Shown here: positions 31,166-44,000 of the stretch, piece by piece
Layout: every line of letters begins with the position of its first letter
Position numbering within the stretch: position 1 is the stretch's first letter
From: Purshia tridentata
Taxonomy: Eukaryota > Streptophyta > Magnoliopsida > Rosales > Rosaceae
Length of the DNA stretch: 53,992 nucleotides
NCBI GenBank assembly: GCA_003254885.1
Contig: QANT01004232.1
Coordinates: forward strand, 1-53,992
Reading direction: 5' to 3'
Notes under the pieces: generated by a model
Database searches by the model: none
What the model saw: the letters and a program-made list of their open reading frames with translations, nothing else
What the model was told of the DNA's origin: nothing
Translations under genes and position numbers: made by a program

Positions 31166-34100
31166 GGGTAACTGTTTGGGTGAGCATTTTATTATTATAT
31201 CGGTTCCAATTTGGTACTTAGCAACTTGACTAGTTTTAGTTATTTTTCCCAGAAAATCTCAAGTAAATTTTAAAGTATTGATTTACTTATAGAGTTTTCA
31301 ATGGATTTTATGAAAGTTATTTTAAAACTGGGGGATTTCAAAGAGGATTTGTAAGGTCTTAAGGAAACTTGAAGTAAAGGATTTTTAATGCTTGTTTTGT
31401 TTTATTTCCACTCACTGAGTCGTCTCACTTGCTTTATCCTTTGTTGTTGTTTTAATTTTCCCCCCACGTTGTAGCGGTCGAGCGGTCGAGTCAAGGACGT
31501 CGAGAAAACCTACTTAGCTGGTGTAGCTTATAGGTGTTTAAATTTTCTTGTAAATCTCATTTTCTTTATAAATTTTGTAGCATAGCTCTGATAATCAACT
31601 GAATAGTTAATTAATTATTTTTGAAATTTGGGTCGGAGACCCTTTGGTTGTGGTAGAGGAGCTGTGGTGCTTAGAAGTGTTTTTGCAGATTTTCGTGAAG
31701 AAAGGGTTAGTCCAATTTCAGGAGAGGTTCTACCGAATTTTCAATAGGATTTTCCTTGATATTGGATTCCCGCATGATCACTCCGAGTTCCAGGGAGGAA
31801 TTCGGGGAGGGTCCTATCAATGGGTCCCAAAGACCTTACTGAACTGATTTGTGGCTGGGTAATTACACGGCATTTCAAAACCGCTTTTAGTTTTTGAAAA
31901 CCACGACTATAAATCCTTGGCACAAAAGCCAGTTTGAAATCTAAATTTTTGAAAACTCAAGCTCGAAACACTGAAATGGGAAAACTAGGATATATCCAAA
32001 GTCCAAATCAATTTAATTTAAGAAATCAACAAACCATGCTCATGAACAATAATATTTCTAAATTAATTAAATCAATGCTCAGATAACTCAAATTGAAAAT
32101 ATAAATTAAATCATAAAATTTTATAAATGCGTCCACTCACAGTGACATATCTAGCTTCAATCCTCCGTTGAATTGCTTGAGCTTCAGGATTGTCACCTTC
32201 AATCTGAAGAATAAAATTCGAAATTAGGCTTGACTCAATGATAATTCTGATGTACGTAACTGAGCCCTAACTCTTTGAACTTCTTATGGTTAAAATCTCT
32301 AATTTCTCTTAAAGCCAATATAACCAATTCTATTTTAAATCACTTCCGTCTTGAATCTAACAACACCAACTTCAATACTCGTCAATTACATTCGATTAAA
32401 TCCTATTCACCCCCAAACATAATCGAGTTTGTCCAAGAATTATTTTTGGTGCCAAAAAGTTCCCAAATAACAATTAAATTAAGCCTTTATTGACCCAAAA
32501 CACTTCCAATCAATCCAAGATTAAACCCACTTAATTAGAGTCTAAATCCACAATAAAAACTAAGAGTTTAACGGCTAGGAGGTTCGTATCATCACCATTA
32601 CCATTCAAAGTAGCGTTTCTATTCCCAAGAATCATAGTTCCTTCACACCTCTTCTAATTTACCAATCTAACATCAATTAGAGTTTCTAATAGGACAGAAA
32701 TTACCTACAACACAACAAGGTAGCCTCGAATTTCCGAATTAATTGTGAATCCCGCATTGAACATAACCCCAAAATCACCATTTCTCCAATTCCTTCAAAC
32801 TAACCATTTTAAACAGCAATTAACGGTTCCTAAGGGTGAAAATCACTAACAAATGCAATTAAATCTCCACAAACACCTTAAATTCCCAAAATTTCTGAAA
32901 TGGGCATAAGCCCCAAATTTCCAACTTTCAATTTCCTTGAAATTTCTCAAAATTCCTTTAAATTCCTCACTCAAACCTTCAATTGGTAATTCCTATGAGT
33001 GATTATTGCTCAAAACAACCTCAAAACACCATCCAAAATTAGTTTCTAGAGGGACCCGAAATGGGTATTAAACCCCAATTTTAATCTTCCACAATTTCTC
33101 CAAATTGAACAACCACACTATAAGGAAAAGAAGGCCCAAGATGAAACGAGAAAAACCCACCTGAAATCAAGGTAAATGGAGGCCGGAGCTAGTCGGAATC
33201 CGTGAGCCAAAAGGCGGCGGGCTGGGCTGTTTGTGTGCGCAGGAGGGTTAGGCCATGAGGAGGGAGTTCGGGCTGAGCTGCCGCTGGCGTGGGGAGGGTC
33301 GCCGGTGGCCAGGCCTGGCCAGAGACTGGCCGGAAATGGGCTGGGTTGTCTCACGGGTCGCGCACGTCGCGCGCACAGAGGGTGAAAGAAATCACGTGAG
33401 AGAGAAGAGGAAGGGCTGGGGGAGCGGTGGGAGGAGTCTGAGTTCGCTGGCCGGCGGCTGGGAACATCGCCGGTGGGGGCTGGGTGGTTGCGCGAAGTGG
33501 AGAGGGGAGAGAAAGATGGCCTGTGGGTCTGGGGAGGTGGGCTGCGCGTGGGGAATAAATAAGAGGAAGAGAGAGAATTCCAGGAATTTCTGGAATTTTA
33601 AATGCCACTTCACCCAATTTACAAGTTTGCCCCTCACTTTGAAGCTCCGTATTTCTCAAACCGTAGCTCTAAATGACGCATGCTACATGTCTACAAACTC
33701 GTGGAGTCGAGCTCTACGTCACCATCCCAAAGTCAACTCTTAATTCAGGTAATTTAGAAAGTCAACTTTTGGTCACTTATCACGTTCCTAACTTTCTAAC
33801 CATGGCTCTAAATGACCTATGCCGCATGTCAACGAACTCGTGAGCTCAAGACCTTCCTAACAGACCCAAGGTCAAAGCTAAATTCCCACTCAAAACAAAA
33901 GTCAACTTTGGGCCCTATTAAAATTTACTTGAAAAGGTACGGGTCGTTACATTCTTTCATTTAAATTAGTTTGTCTTTAACTTTATTGTTACTTGTTATC
34001 AACAACCAAACACTAACTCATTTGTGCATACCATGATGCTTAGTTGTGGCTTTGCATAGTACATAGTAACTTACTGTTAGTCTTTTACCCCAAAATCAAT

Positions 34101-34208
34101 CTAGTTTGTGATTAAAGTTCCAATCCAATCTCTTGGGTACAACAACCCCCTACTTCCCAATCCATACTAAAACTTGACAATCTTGTACTTGAAGTAGAGA
34201 ACTAAACA

Positions 34209-36081
34209 GTCATTATCCATGGGACAATTCATCAAATAATTGTCTCAAACCCACAATTGCAGGCCACTGTTCCTCTTCCATTGCTGCCATAGTTAGCACA
34301 TGTTCAACTGATACTACTATCGGTGGAACTCGGCCCCAATGGCATTGTTACCTGCTATAATTTGCAGGTCTTCAGCTTGTACCATCTCAATTTGATCTTC
34401 ATTCCATAAAATAAGGCATTGATAGGGAGACACTTGTTTTTGTGAATCCAATCTCGACCCAAAAGCATGTTATAGCTGGCTGAAGTATTGTAAATGAAGA
34501 ATGCCGCTGCATTCCTTTTGGTGCCAACCTTGATTTTCAAATTTAAGATTCCTTTGGATTTAGACTAGCCCCTAGAGTAATCGGTTAGGACTACTTGAGT
34601 TGCTTGTAGCTCACCATCATCCTTTCCAAGTCTTTTAATGGTCCCGTATAGCAAGACGTTGACTACGGTTAACAAGGAAACAATCAATGTGAGCCATAAT
34701 GTAAAATGGGATTAGGTAGGCTGTCGTTGCCTTAGTCGACTTAGGGAAGCACGACTTAAGGGTAGTTTTAAATTCATCTTCAAACTGGAATAAATGGTGG
34801 GTCCCTTCATCTATCAGCAAAAAACTTGATCGTTAAGATGCAAACCATATTACTTTCGATCGAAGGCTCCTGGATAACTTTAGACATTTCAACCTCATTA
34901 GGTTTGTCTGCTTTGGCCACTTCTTCTTTTCCACTAGCCAACTATTACATGATAAGCCCATCTTCTAAGACCAATGCGTTCTGGTGTATGACCGGATCAA
35001 TTGGCCATTCCTCACTTAAGTCGCCCACGAGGTCGTCTTCTTCCATTTCCACATCAACATAGTCGAAAAGTTTGTCATTCTCTTTAATTTAGGCTAAATC
35101 CTCCTCCTAATATGCTTCAGCCTTCAAGTGTTCTTCCAAAGCCCAAACTCTGTGTTTCTCAAGCTCAACCAGGCCGAAGACATTAGGAAGGAATTCCTCC
35201 CCGACCACCTAGGCTTCCCGATAAGCCAGATACTTAGCCTTGAAAGCATTAAATTCTGGATCACTAGCATTTAGAAGGTAGGATTCTTCATTTCTCATGT
35301 TCTCAATTTCTCTGGCAATGCTCTATCAGTTGAGCAAATGTCGTATAGGTCAATGGCTGAGTGCTCCTTGTGGAAATCCTTCATAAACCTCAGGCCAACA
35401 TCTGAAAAAGGTGGGTCATGCTCTTTGTCCACAGTCAGCTTTTCTTTCAGATGCTACACCATTCTTTCAAATCTAGCTAGACAGTTCAATTGTACCTTGG
35501 TTGTGAGGACTTCATCTGCTTCAACTTGTACAAGGACCTCTATTGGCCCTACACTTGGCGTTTCTTTCAAGTTCATCCAAAACCCCGACTATTTGTGGGG
35601 CTGGCCGAACCACCACTGAACTCATCCTTCTAAGGGTAATTTCAAAGTGCTTGTGGGGGAACTATTTCACCTCTTGAGTTTCCACATTGCTTGCCTTTGC
35701 TTTCTGACTTTGCATTTGGCGCTTTTGGGTCTTAGAGAGGAGTTGAATCATATGAGTTCTAGGATCTTGGCCATACACCAACAATTATTTGTGGGCACAG
35801 GTGACCTAAAAATCCTCATAGCTCGGTTCACCTAGTTTCAAGCCACGTAGTCTTCATCATAAAACGGCCTTGGGAATGACAATCGCCTTTTGGCCGAAGG
35901 CTATTCCTATAGGCTAACTTGCTTGATTTCATCCAACAGACTATACCAGTCAGTCGAGATGTCATCTTTCTTCCTGACTCTAAGGCTGTGTAGGCCATAT
36001 TGGCTGTCTTCTTTGGCTCAGATGCCCACACAGGCACTGCCATAGCTTTTCCCTTACCAATCTTCAGAACCTTGGCCACAT
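34209..36081 (-). pseudogene. Decayed gypsy gag/protease fragment of another element
   Basis: On the minus strand the piece with SASYNMLLGRDWIHKNKC (about 34500-34430) matches the last part of a gypsy protease-like domain (LLGRDWIH is characteristic of Tat/Ogre-type elements). The start at 36079 reads KGKAMAVPVWASEPKK, with a frame change near 35950 and many stops in between. I do not recognise the segments from about 34640 to 35830. It has no LTR of its own here: a plus-strand Tat/Athila-like LTR ends at its left edge and a minus-strand one at its right edge, so it is probably the target into which both went, or the leftover of one of them. Confidence 0.5.
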
Positions 36082-37227
36082 TGTTGATTTCTCGACCTCA
36101 AGTGCAAGTTGTCAAGTTTAAGTATGGATTAGATAGTAGGGAGTTGTCGTACCCAAGAGATTGGATTGATACGTTAACCACAAGCTAGATTGATTTTAAG
36201 GTAAAAGACTAACAACAAGCTACTATGTACTATGTAAAGCCACAACTAAGCATCATGATATACACAAATGAGTAATGTTTGGTTGTGGGTTGGTTGAGCG
36301 ATAAAAAGTAACACTTAAATTAAAGACAAAATAATTTAAAATGATAAGCAAGCAAATTCAAGTACAAATTAAATTGATATGGGATTTGGGGTTTTGGGGT
36401 TCACACTAACCCTTCCATGTAACAAAAATACAATGAGTGATTATGCCAAATTAGATATATTAGATTCCCTCCTAACCCCCGGACAAGGTGAATTAGGGAA
36501 CATCCACTTTCATGTTATCAACTACCTCAACCAAGGTGATAGCTAAATACCTAAGATTCATGCCATAGCAAACCCTAGGTGCATAAAGTTCTAAGGATGA
36601 GAAATCCGAGCAATTAAAACAATCCTACCAAGGTGCTTTTAAATTACCACACTCTTACGCAACATGCTTTAGAAACTATATAAAGGTTACCAATCTCTAA
36701 TTTCTATATGACAACATTCCTCATATGCACAAGTGGTAAGTTCATGCATACAAGTCATGGTCATTAAACTAGTATAAAAGCATATATATCCAAAAAGACA
36801 TTTATATCACAAAAACATGAGTTCATTATGTGGTTAGGGTAGGGCTACATCCCTAGCCCCAAATCAAGAAACTACTTACTATCCATAAAAGTAACAAACA
36901 ACATCACAAATTGAAACATAAATGAAAACAAGAGGGAAAGAGAAAATTCTAGATGTTGAAGTCAAACTCTTAAGGGGTGTCACTCCTCCAAGGATGCCCA
37001 AAATAGTTTCTTGTCTCAACTGCCTCTAAGCTTCTCTTGAAAGAATGGTAGTGTATACGATGGGATGGGTTTTGTGATGGTGTTTGCCTTGGGCTAGGGT
37101 TTTGAAAGATGTGTATTTTTGAGATGAGATGCTGGAATAGATGATAGAATGAAGGTTTTCTTTGTATGGTGAGAGGTAAGTTTGAAATTGAGAGAATGAG
37201 AGTGGTTGTGATATGTGGCTAGGATGA
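36082..37227 (-). mobile_element. Inverted Tat/Athila-like LTR, 5'-truncated
   Basis: Reverse complement of the LTR at about 27200-28156 plus 33957-34208 with scattered differences and small indels. On the minus strand it ends GAGAAATCAACA at 36082. The 5' part, about 560 bp, is missing at 37227 where a family A LTR begins. No PBS follows its end, so it is not attached to an internal region in the normal way. Confidence 0.8.
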
Positions 37228-40200
37228 TGACACGCCCCGACCCTCGGGCACGTGCCTAAACTGCTGAAAACTGATAACTATTCCCTGTGGGCCCTTTTTA
37301 TAAAACTGTGAGCCATGAATATAAAATAATTTCCTGAAAACCACTGTAAGTTACAAAAACACGATCATAAAACAAGCTGGAAAATCTTTAACAAATAAAA
37401 ACAACTGTAAAACCAGGTTTCTGAAATACTGTTGGTCCCACTGCCTCATCTTCTCTCCACTGCCTCCTCAGCTTGCTCAACCTGCAAAACCAAACCCTGC
37501 ACCCAACCACAGGTGCACCGGGTTTACACACAAACCCGGTAAGCTCACTAGAGCTCGTGTGAGTGAAATCTACTGAAAATCTCAAAATAAACTCAATTAA
37601 AAAAAAATCAGTAAAATCATCACATTCGCAATCCTTCTCAAACCTCAAATCACAGTCAAACCTCAAATCATAAATCATGATCATTAACCTGGTCACCGAT
37701 CCTCTAACCAATCCAATTCCACTGTAATCCTTAAATCCCTCAAACATCCTCAATTTAACCTCTAACTGAAAGATCACCTCAATTATCCTTAAATGGTCCT
37801 CTAAACTGGAATCACCTCAAATTATATCACAACGTCCTGACTTAGAATTCCACTAGTTTCTCCCAAAATCTTAGAATCCTCGATCTCCATTCTAAACCAA
37901 CTTAAACCTCAATTAATCTTTCTACTATCCTCAAATAGATTCCTCAAGTTACACCTTAAGCTCAAACTTAGAATTCAACTAACTTCCCCAATAACTTAAA
38001 AACAACCCTCATTTAAACCCTTGATCTCACATAACCTCTATCATTCAAACCCCGGTAATCAACTCTCGCCTAAACCTTTAAATTCAAAGTTTCTCAACGC
38101 CTCACTGTCACCCTTTTGAGATTCCCCTAGCTTTAAAAGCATTTTATAAATTTCATTGAAAACTCTTTGTAGAAATCCGCGTTTAAAATCTATTTTGCAA
38201 ACTCTTTTAGAAACAATAAAGCTGATCAAGTCTCAATTTATAATTATAAAACAAGAATTGAAAACTCTGATAAATCAATAAAACTAGTTAAGTTCCCAAA
38301 ATAGCAATTTAGAACTGAAATCGATAATTCTCAAGAACAATTACAAGCTGACAAGATAAGTAAATTTATCACCCAATCCGCATCCAGCTAACCTGCCGTA
38401 CATGCGCAGGGCTCACAACCTGCCGTACGCATGCAAGGCCAATATCCTGCTGTACATGCGCAGGGCCTACGACCTGCCGTACGCATGCAGGGCCAATATC
38501 CTGCCGTACATGTGCAGAGCCAGGGTCTGTCATACACATGCAGGGCCAACAACTGCCGTACGTGCACGCAGGGCCGCCCCCAAAGGGCAAAGCATCCCGA
38601 CACACGGCCCAAAGCCTATGTGTGTGCCGTGATGGGTCCCAAAGACCTGTATAACCTGAGAAGCTGAATGAGTAGCAACTGGGTGCCTTGAAAACCGTAC
38701 CATTAGAAGCTGAACGAGTAGCAACTGGGTGCTTTGAAAATCGTACCAATCCGAAAAGAATATTTTCCATTTCAAATCACCGAAAGCCCGTTTCCAAAAC
38801 CTTTTTTTGGTTATAACAGAAAATCCATCGAAACCAAAACTCGAACTTAATATTAAATTATCTCTTAAAGTACCAACGTCATCAAAAACGGATAAGTAAA
38901 ATCAAATCTTTAATTTTATCCGAGAATAAACTGAATTCTCAAATCAGTTTCCAAAACCAAATCCATACTAAATCACCTTAAAAAGCCATAACTTTAAAAT
39001 CCTGGGAATCCCAATCCTAACCGAAAGTCTCCAACTGGAATTCACAAACCCTCAATCACAACCGCGGACCCTTACTTAAATCCATTCATAATCCCGTACC
39101 CCTCTTACTAGTATCAGCAACCAGATAACCAAGCATTCAAACCAGCCAAGTAACTAACTAACTAAGAGTTAAAGGATCCTAGGTTCACTCACCGTGACCA
39201 CGCGAAAAGACTAAACTGCCCTTCGTGTCCTTCGGGGCTCCTTTGCTCGGATTCTAAAATCCGGCAGCATAACGGCATCGGGAATACAGTTTCCCAAGCC
39301 GCACGTACCTGTTAAGACCAGACAGTCCAAGAAACAACCAGAATTCACAACAGGTTAACAATCAAGCCAACAATCGCGAAAATGGGCGGAAACCACCACG
39401 CACGGTGGCTACCCGACCCTCGGAAACCACGCGGAAGGTCCGAGAACTCACCCACAAGCTCGGGTGGATGGCCCGAGGCCGAAAACCAAGGAAACGGTCG
39501 CCGGAACCGTCACACGTAGCGAAGGCCACAGCGGTCAACGGCGGTCAACTGTCAAAAACGAAAGTCGTGTTTAGCTAAAACAAATTACATGGGCACGTAG
39601 AGGGGATCGAGGAGATCGATTCTCAAACCTGGGCCGACGGCCAAAAGTGGCCGGAAAAGGGAGAAATCAGGCCGGGAAGCCGGCGGCACCTCCAACGCCG
39701 ATCCGCCGTCCACGGCGGTCCAAAGGTGAAATCGAACCCACCAACAGGCTGGGCTCAACGAGGGGAGAAGATCTGGGCGGTCGTTGAGCCTCGTCGGCGC
39801 CGGAAACACAGAGATCGCCGACGGTGCCGACTGTGCACGATTCGAATCTCCACTTTCCGAGCTAAATCACGGCGAGCCGCCACCATGGGAAGGAGGAGGA
39901 GGAGCCGGCGAGCACGGGAAGCCAAAGACCAGCCCAGCCCGCCGCCGGACGCGCCCCCACGCGCCGGCGAAAGGCGCGGCTGGGAGAGAGAATCGCGAAA
40001 GGCAGAGAATTTTCGGGAGGGAGGAGAGAGAAAATGCTGTGATTTCTGGGGTTCTGTGCCATTTTTAGAAACCAACTTTTCCAAAATTACCAACTTGCCC
40101 CTCTCTTCACATATCCGTAACTTTCAAACCGTAGCTCCGTTCGACGCGTGCTACGTGTCTACGAACTCGTGAGGACAAGACCTTCCTAACGAACCCAAGG

Positions 40201-40365
40201 TCAACGCGAAAACCTTGCCCGAACAAAAAGTCAACTTTTTCCCCCTTTTAAAAGTCAAAACTTTAAAATTTCAAAACCTCCAAAACGCTTTGCTTTCCAA
40301 ATTAAAATCCCGAAAATCTTTTAAAAACTTTTCGAAACAACCTTTGAAAGGTGCGGGGTGTTACA
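37228..40365 (-). mobile_element. Long-form family A LTR (3.14 kb)
   Basis: On the minus strand it starts TGTAACACCCCGCACC at 40365 and ends GGGTCGGGGCGTGTCA at 37228. Compared with the 2-kb form it carries about 1.1 kb more, all between the GTGAGT and TTTTGCAG sites, including the anchor block (38575-38652) and a 27-bp minisatellite. Flanks GATGA and GTGGG do not match, so one or both sides were rearranged after insertion. A short duplicated CGTACC/AGCTGAA(T/C)GAGTAGC piece is seen at 38655-38750. Confidence 0.85.
38393..38570. repeat. 27-bp minisatellite in long family A LTR, about 7 units
   Basis: CTGCCG/CTGCTG/CTGTCA positions at 38393, 38420, 38447, 38474, 38501, 38527 and 38553. Alternating units give a 54-bp higher-order pattern (ACATGCGCAGGG versus ACGCATGCAGGG). 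Confidence 0.9.
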
Positions 40366-41063
40366 GTGGGATTCTAAGTTAGTACCTTGTGGTGTAAATT
40401 TTGAGGATTTAGTGTGTTCTAAAGGATTAATTGAGATCTAAATTGGTTTTGAATGGATATCTAGGATTCTAAGACTATTGGAGAATCTAGTGGGATTCTA
40501 AGTTAGTACCTTGTGGTGTAAATCGAGGTGATTTCCAGTTTAGAAGTTAAGTTGAGGACATTTTGAGAATTAAGGATCACAGTGGATTTGATCGGTTTAG
40601 TGGATTGATGATCAGTTTAAGGATTATGATTTGTGATGCGTGGTTTGATTGGATTGGAGGCTTAAGCTGGTTTGTGACTAATTATTTTAATTGAGTTTAT
40701 TTTGAGGTTTACAGTTAGATTTCACTCACACGAGCTCTAGTGAGCTTACCGGGTTTGTGTTTAAACCCGGTGCACCTGTGGTTGGGTGCAGGGTTTTGGT
40801 TTTGCAGGTTGAGCAAGCTGAGGAAGCAGTGGAGAGAAGACGAGGCAGTGGGACCAGCAGTGCTTCAGAAACTTGTTTTACCGTTTGATTTTTATGTAAA
40901 AGATGTTACAGCTTGATTTTATAAATGTGTTTTGAAATTTACAGTTGTTTTCAGTAAACTATTTATTATTCATGGCACCACAGTTTCAGAGAGAAAGGGG
41001 CCACAGGAAACGGTTGTCAGTTTTCAGCAGTTTAGGCACGTGCCCGAGGGTCGGGGCGTGTCA
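40366..41063 (+). mobile_element. 3' fragment of a plus-strand family A LTR
   Basis: Runs from LTR interior to GGGTCGGGGCGTGTCA. It has a 124-bp tandem duplication at its start: GTGGGATTCTAAGTTAGTAC at 40366 and again at 40490. Hairpin at about 40758, TTTTGCAG at 40799-40806. The left edge abuts the start of the minus-strand LTR; the right edge enters Tat/Athila-like pol in frame. Confidence 0.75.
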
Positions 41064-44000
41064 TCTTACTGCTTCAAGAATTTGACATTGAAATTCTTGA
41101 CAAAAAAGGGTCCAAAAATGTGGTAGCTGATCACCTTTCACGGTTAATAGTTGAGTCAAGTGAGGAGTCTATTCCTATCACTGAAACATTTCTCGATGAG
41201 CAACTCATGCTTATTTCTCAAGCACCTTGGTATGCGGACTGTCACGCCCCGAACCTCGGGCACGTGACTAAAAACTGTTTCCTGCAACTGTGGGCCCTTT
41301 CTCTGAAACTGTGAGCCATGAATATAAAATAATTTACTGAAATCACTGTAACTTTACAAAACAATTCACATAAAACCAAGTGTAAAACCTTTTACACGAA
41401 AATAAGACTGTAAAATAAGTTTTATGAAACTGCTGGTCCCATTGCCTCGTTTTTGCTCCACCGTCTCCTCAGCCTGCAAGCCTGCAAAACCACAGGTGCA
41501 CCGGGTTTACACACAAACCCGGTAAGCTCACTAGAGCTCGTATGAGTGAAACGACTGTAAACCTCAAATTAATAATTCAGTAAAATAATCAATTCACAAT
41601 CCATCTTAATGCCTCAAGCACAGTCAAACCACAAATCACAAATCATAAACCTTAACATGATCACCAAATCCTCTAAACCGATCAAATCCTTTGTGATCCT
41701 TAATCCCTAAATATCCTCAATTTAACCTCTAACTGAAAAATCACCTCGAACAATCCACCAGATCCTTACTTGGGATCCAACTAGATCCTTCCATAACTTA
41801 GAATCCTCAATCAACGTTTAGAATCCACTAAATCCTCAATTAAAACCACTGATACTCCGATCTCTTCCTTAATCCCTAAATCCTCGAGATCCCTAATCCT
41901 AGTTCCGCAACCTCTTAACTAGCAAACAGCAAACAGTCAAACAAGCACAACAATCAAACAAGCAACTGAACTGGAAATTAGTTGAACTTAGGTTCACTCA
42001 CTGTGACCGCGCGAAAAGACCGAACTGCCCTTCGTGTCCTTCGTGGCTCCTTTGCTCGGATTCTAAAATTCGGCAACACAACGGCATCGGAAATATAATT
42101 CCCAAGCCAACGCACCTGTTAAGACAAGACAACCAAAGAAACAAACAACAGTGTTCACAACCAAGCCAGCAATTACAAAAACGTGCGGGAACCACCACGC
42201 ACGGTGGCTGCCCGACCCTCGGAAAACACACGGAAGGTCCAAGAAACTCACCCAACCTCACCGGTGGTCCTACTAGGCTCTGGGCAGGCTGAACGGCACG
42301 AGAGGACACCAAACACGGCCACCACGCACGGCAAAGCCGTGGTGGCCATGGTTGCCTAACTTGGGTAAAACACAACCACCTTTTAAAGCTCAAACCAAGG
42401 ACACAGACTTCAAGAGGACGTTGAGGGGATCGAAAACCATACCTCACTCGACGGAAAAGGTGGCCGGAAACGTCTGAATTTCGCCGGAGAAGCTGCGACC
42501 TTCACGGCTTTGATTCGCCATCTACAGCGCTCCGATGAACGATTGGAGGACACCACCGTGACGGGCTCGACGAGAGGAGTGGTTCTGGGCTGGTGGGAGG
42601 TCGCGCCGTCGCCGGAATCGCAGCGATCACCACCCACGACGGCGACTGTGCACAAAAGGATCTTCTCTTTCCGGCCGTTTCTGGGTTGGACGGTGGCTAC
42701 GGGAAGCAAGAGGGGAAGGAGACGACCACGACAGGCCAAAGTCCAAGCCCAGCCACCGCCGGACGCGCCCCCACGCGCCGGTGGAAGCTGCGGCTGAAGA
42801 GAGAGTCGCGAGAGGGAGAGAGACTTCGGGAGAGAGGAGAGAGAGAAAGCTGAGGTATTCCTGGGGTTCTGTGCCTTTTTAAAAACCACTTTTTTCAAAA
42901 TTACCAATTTGTCCTTCTCTTCACACGTCCATAACTTTGAAACCGTAGCTCTGTTTAACGCATGCTACGTGTCTACGAACTCGTGAGAACGAGACCTTTC
43001 CAACGGACCCAAGGTCAACGCGAAAAGTCCTCCGGAACAAAAAGTCAACTTTTTGCCCAACTTGAAAAGTCAAACTTAAAATTCGAAAAACCTCCAAAAC
43101 GTTTTACTTTTCAAATGAAAACCCGAAAACCTTTAAAAAGCTTTTCAAAACCACTCTGGAAGGTGCGGGGTGTTACACGGACATTGTGAATTTTTTGGTT
43201 ACTAATGAAATGCCCTCCCATTGGACTAAACAAGACAAATCTAAATTTCTTACTAGAGTCAAGCATTATTTTTGGGATGATCCTTATTTGTTTAAGTATT
43301 GCCCTGATCAAATCATTAGGAAATGTGTTCCAAATCATGAGCAAATCAAAATCATTTCCTTTTGTCATGACCATGCTTGTGGAGGTCATTTTAGTACTAA
43401 GAAAACTGCTGCCAAAATTCTTCAATGTGGTTTTTATTGGCCTTCCCTTTTTCATGATTCCCATGTTTATTGCAAATCTTGTGAGAGATGTCAAAGATTA
43501 GGGAGTCTATCTAGGAGGAACATGATGCCTTTAAATCCAATTCTTGTTGTTGAGATTTTTGATGTTTGGGGAATTGATTTTATGGGACCTTTTCCTAATT
43601 CTTTTGGAAATCTTTATATCCTTGTGGGTGTTGATTATGTTTCCAAGTGGGTGGAGGCCATTGCTTGCAAAACAAATGATCATAGGGTAGTGGTCCGTTT
43701 CTTAAAAGACCATATTTTCACTCGTTTTGGGACCCCACGTGCTATTATTAGTGATGGTGGGAAACATTTTTGCAATAAGCCATTTGAGCAATTAATGAAA
43801 AACTATGGCGTCACCCATCGAGTTGCCACTCCATACCATCTCCAAACAAGTGGTCAAGTTGAGATTTCTAATAGGGAAATTAAGCACATCTTAAAAAAAA
43901 GGTCAACCCTTCCCGTAAAGATTGGTCTTTGCGGCTTGTTTACACGTTGTAGGCTTATAGAACTGCTTTTAAAACCCCAATTGGAATGTCTCCTTACCGT

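Larger units (their letters stand above)
29027..31819 (+). mobile_element. Inner family B solo LTR (2.79 kb), plus strand, TSD ATGGG
   Basis: Starts TATAACGACCCGTACC (first dinucleotide mutated from TG) and ends GGGTCCTATCA. Perfect target duplication ATGGG (29022-29026, 31820-31824). Without it, the host reads GTGATGGGTCCCAAAGACC, the usual anchor block, confirming the insertion. The copy lies in the opposite orientation inside a copy of its own family. The CT-rich run at 29400-29440 is a likely promoter/leader start; a possible splice acceptor CACGTTGTAG (31465-31474) precedes the purine-rich CGGTCGAGCGGTCGAG. Confidence 0.93.
28157..33951 (-). mobile_element. Outer family B solo LTR, minus strand, TSD TTCTT
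   Basis: On the minus strand it begins TGTAACGACCCGTACC at 33951 and ends GGTCCTATCA at 28157. Target duplication TTCTT is perfect (28152-28156, 33952-33956). It is itself interrupted by 29027-31819, leaving about 3.0 kb of its own sequence. A 27-bp minisatellite (about 28846-28960) and the anchor block (28962-29026) lie in its 3' half; a CT-rich promoter-like run lies near 33560-33600 on the minus strand. Confidence 0.88.
26636..34208 (+). mobile_element. 3' LTR of Tat/Athila-like element, split by family B LTRs
   Basis: Starts TGATATATTCATTAATTC after the PPT. The two parts are 26636-28156 and 33957-34208, separated by 28157-33951; the 5-bp duplication TTCTT flanks the insert. The end is placed at ACTAAACA (34208) because the inverted copy at 36082-37227 shares sequence up to the corresponding ATCAACA and no further. 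Net length about 1.77 kb. Confidence 0.75.
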
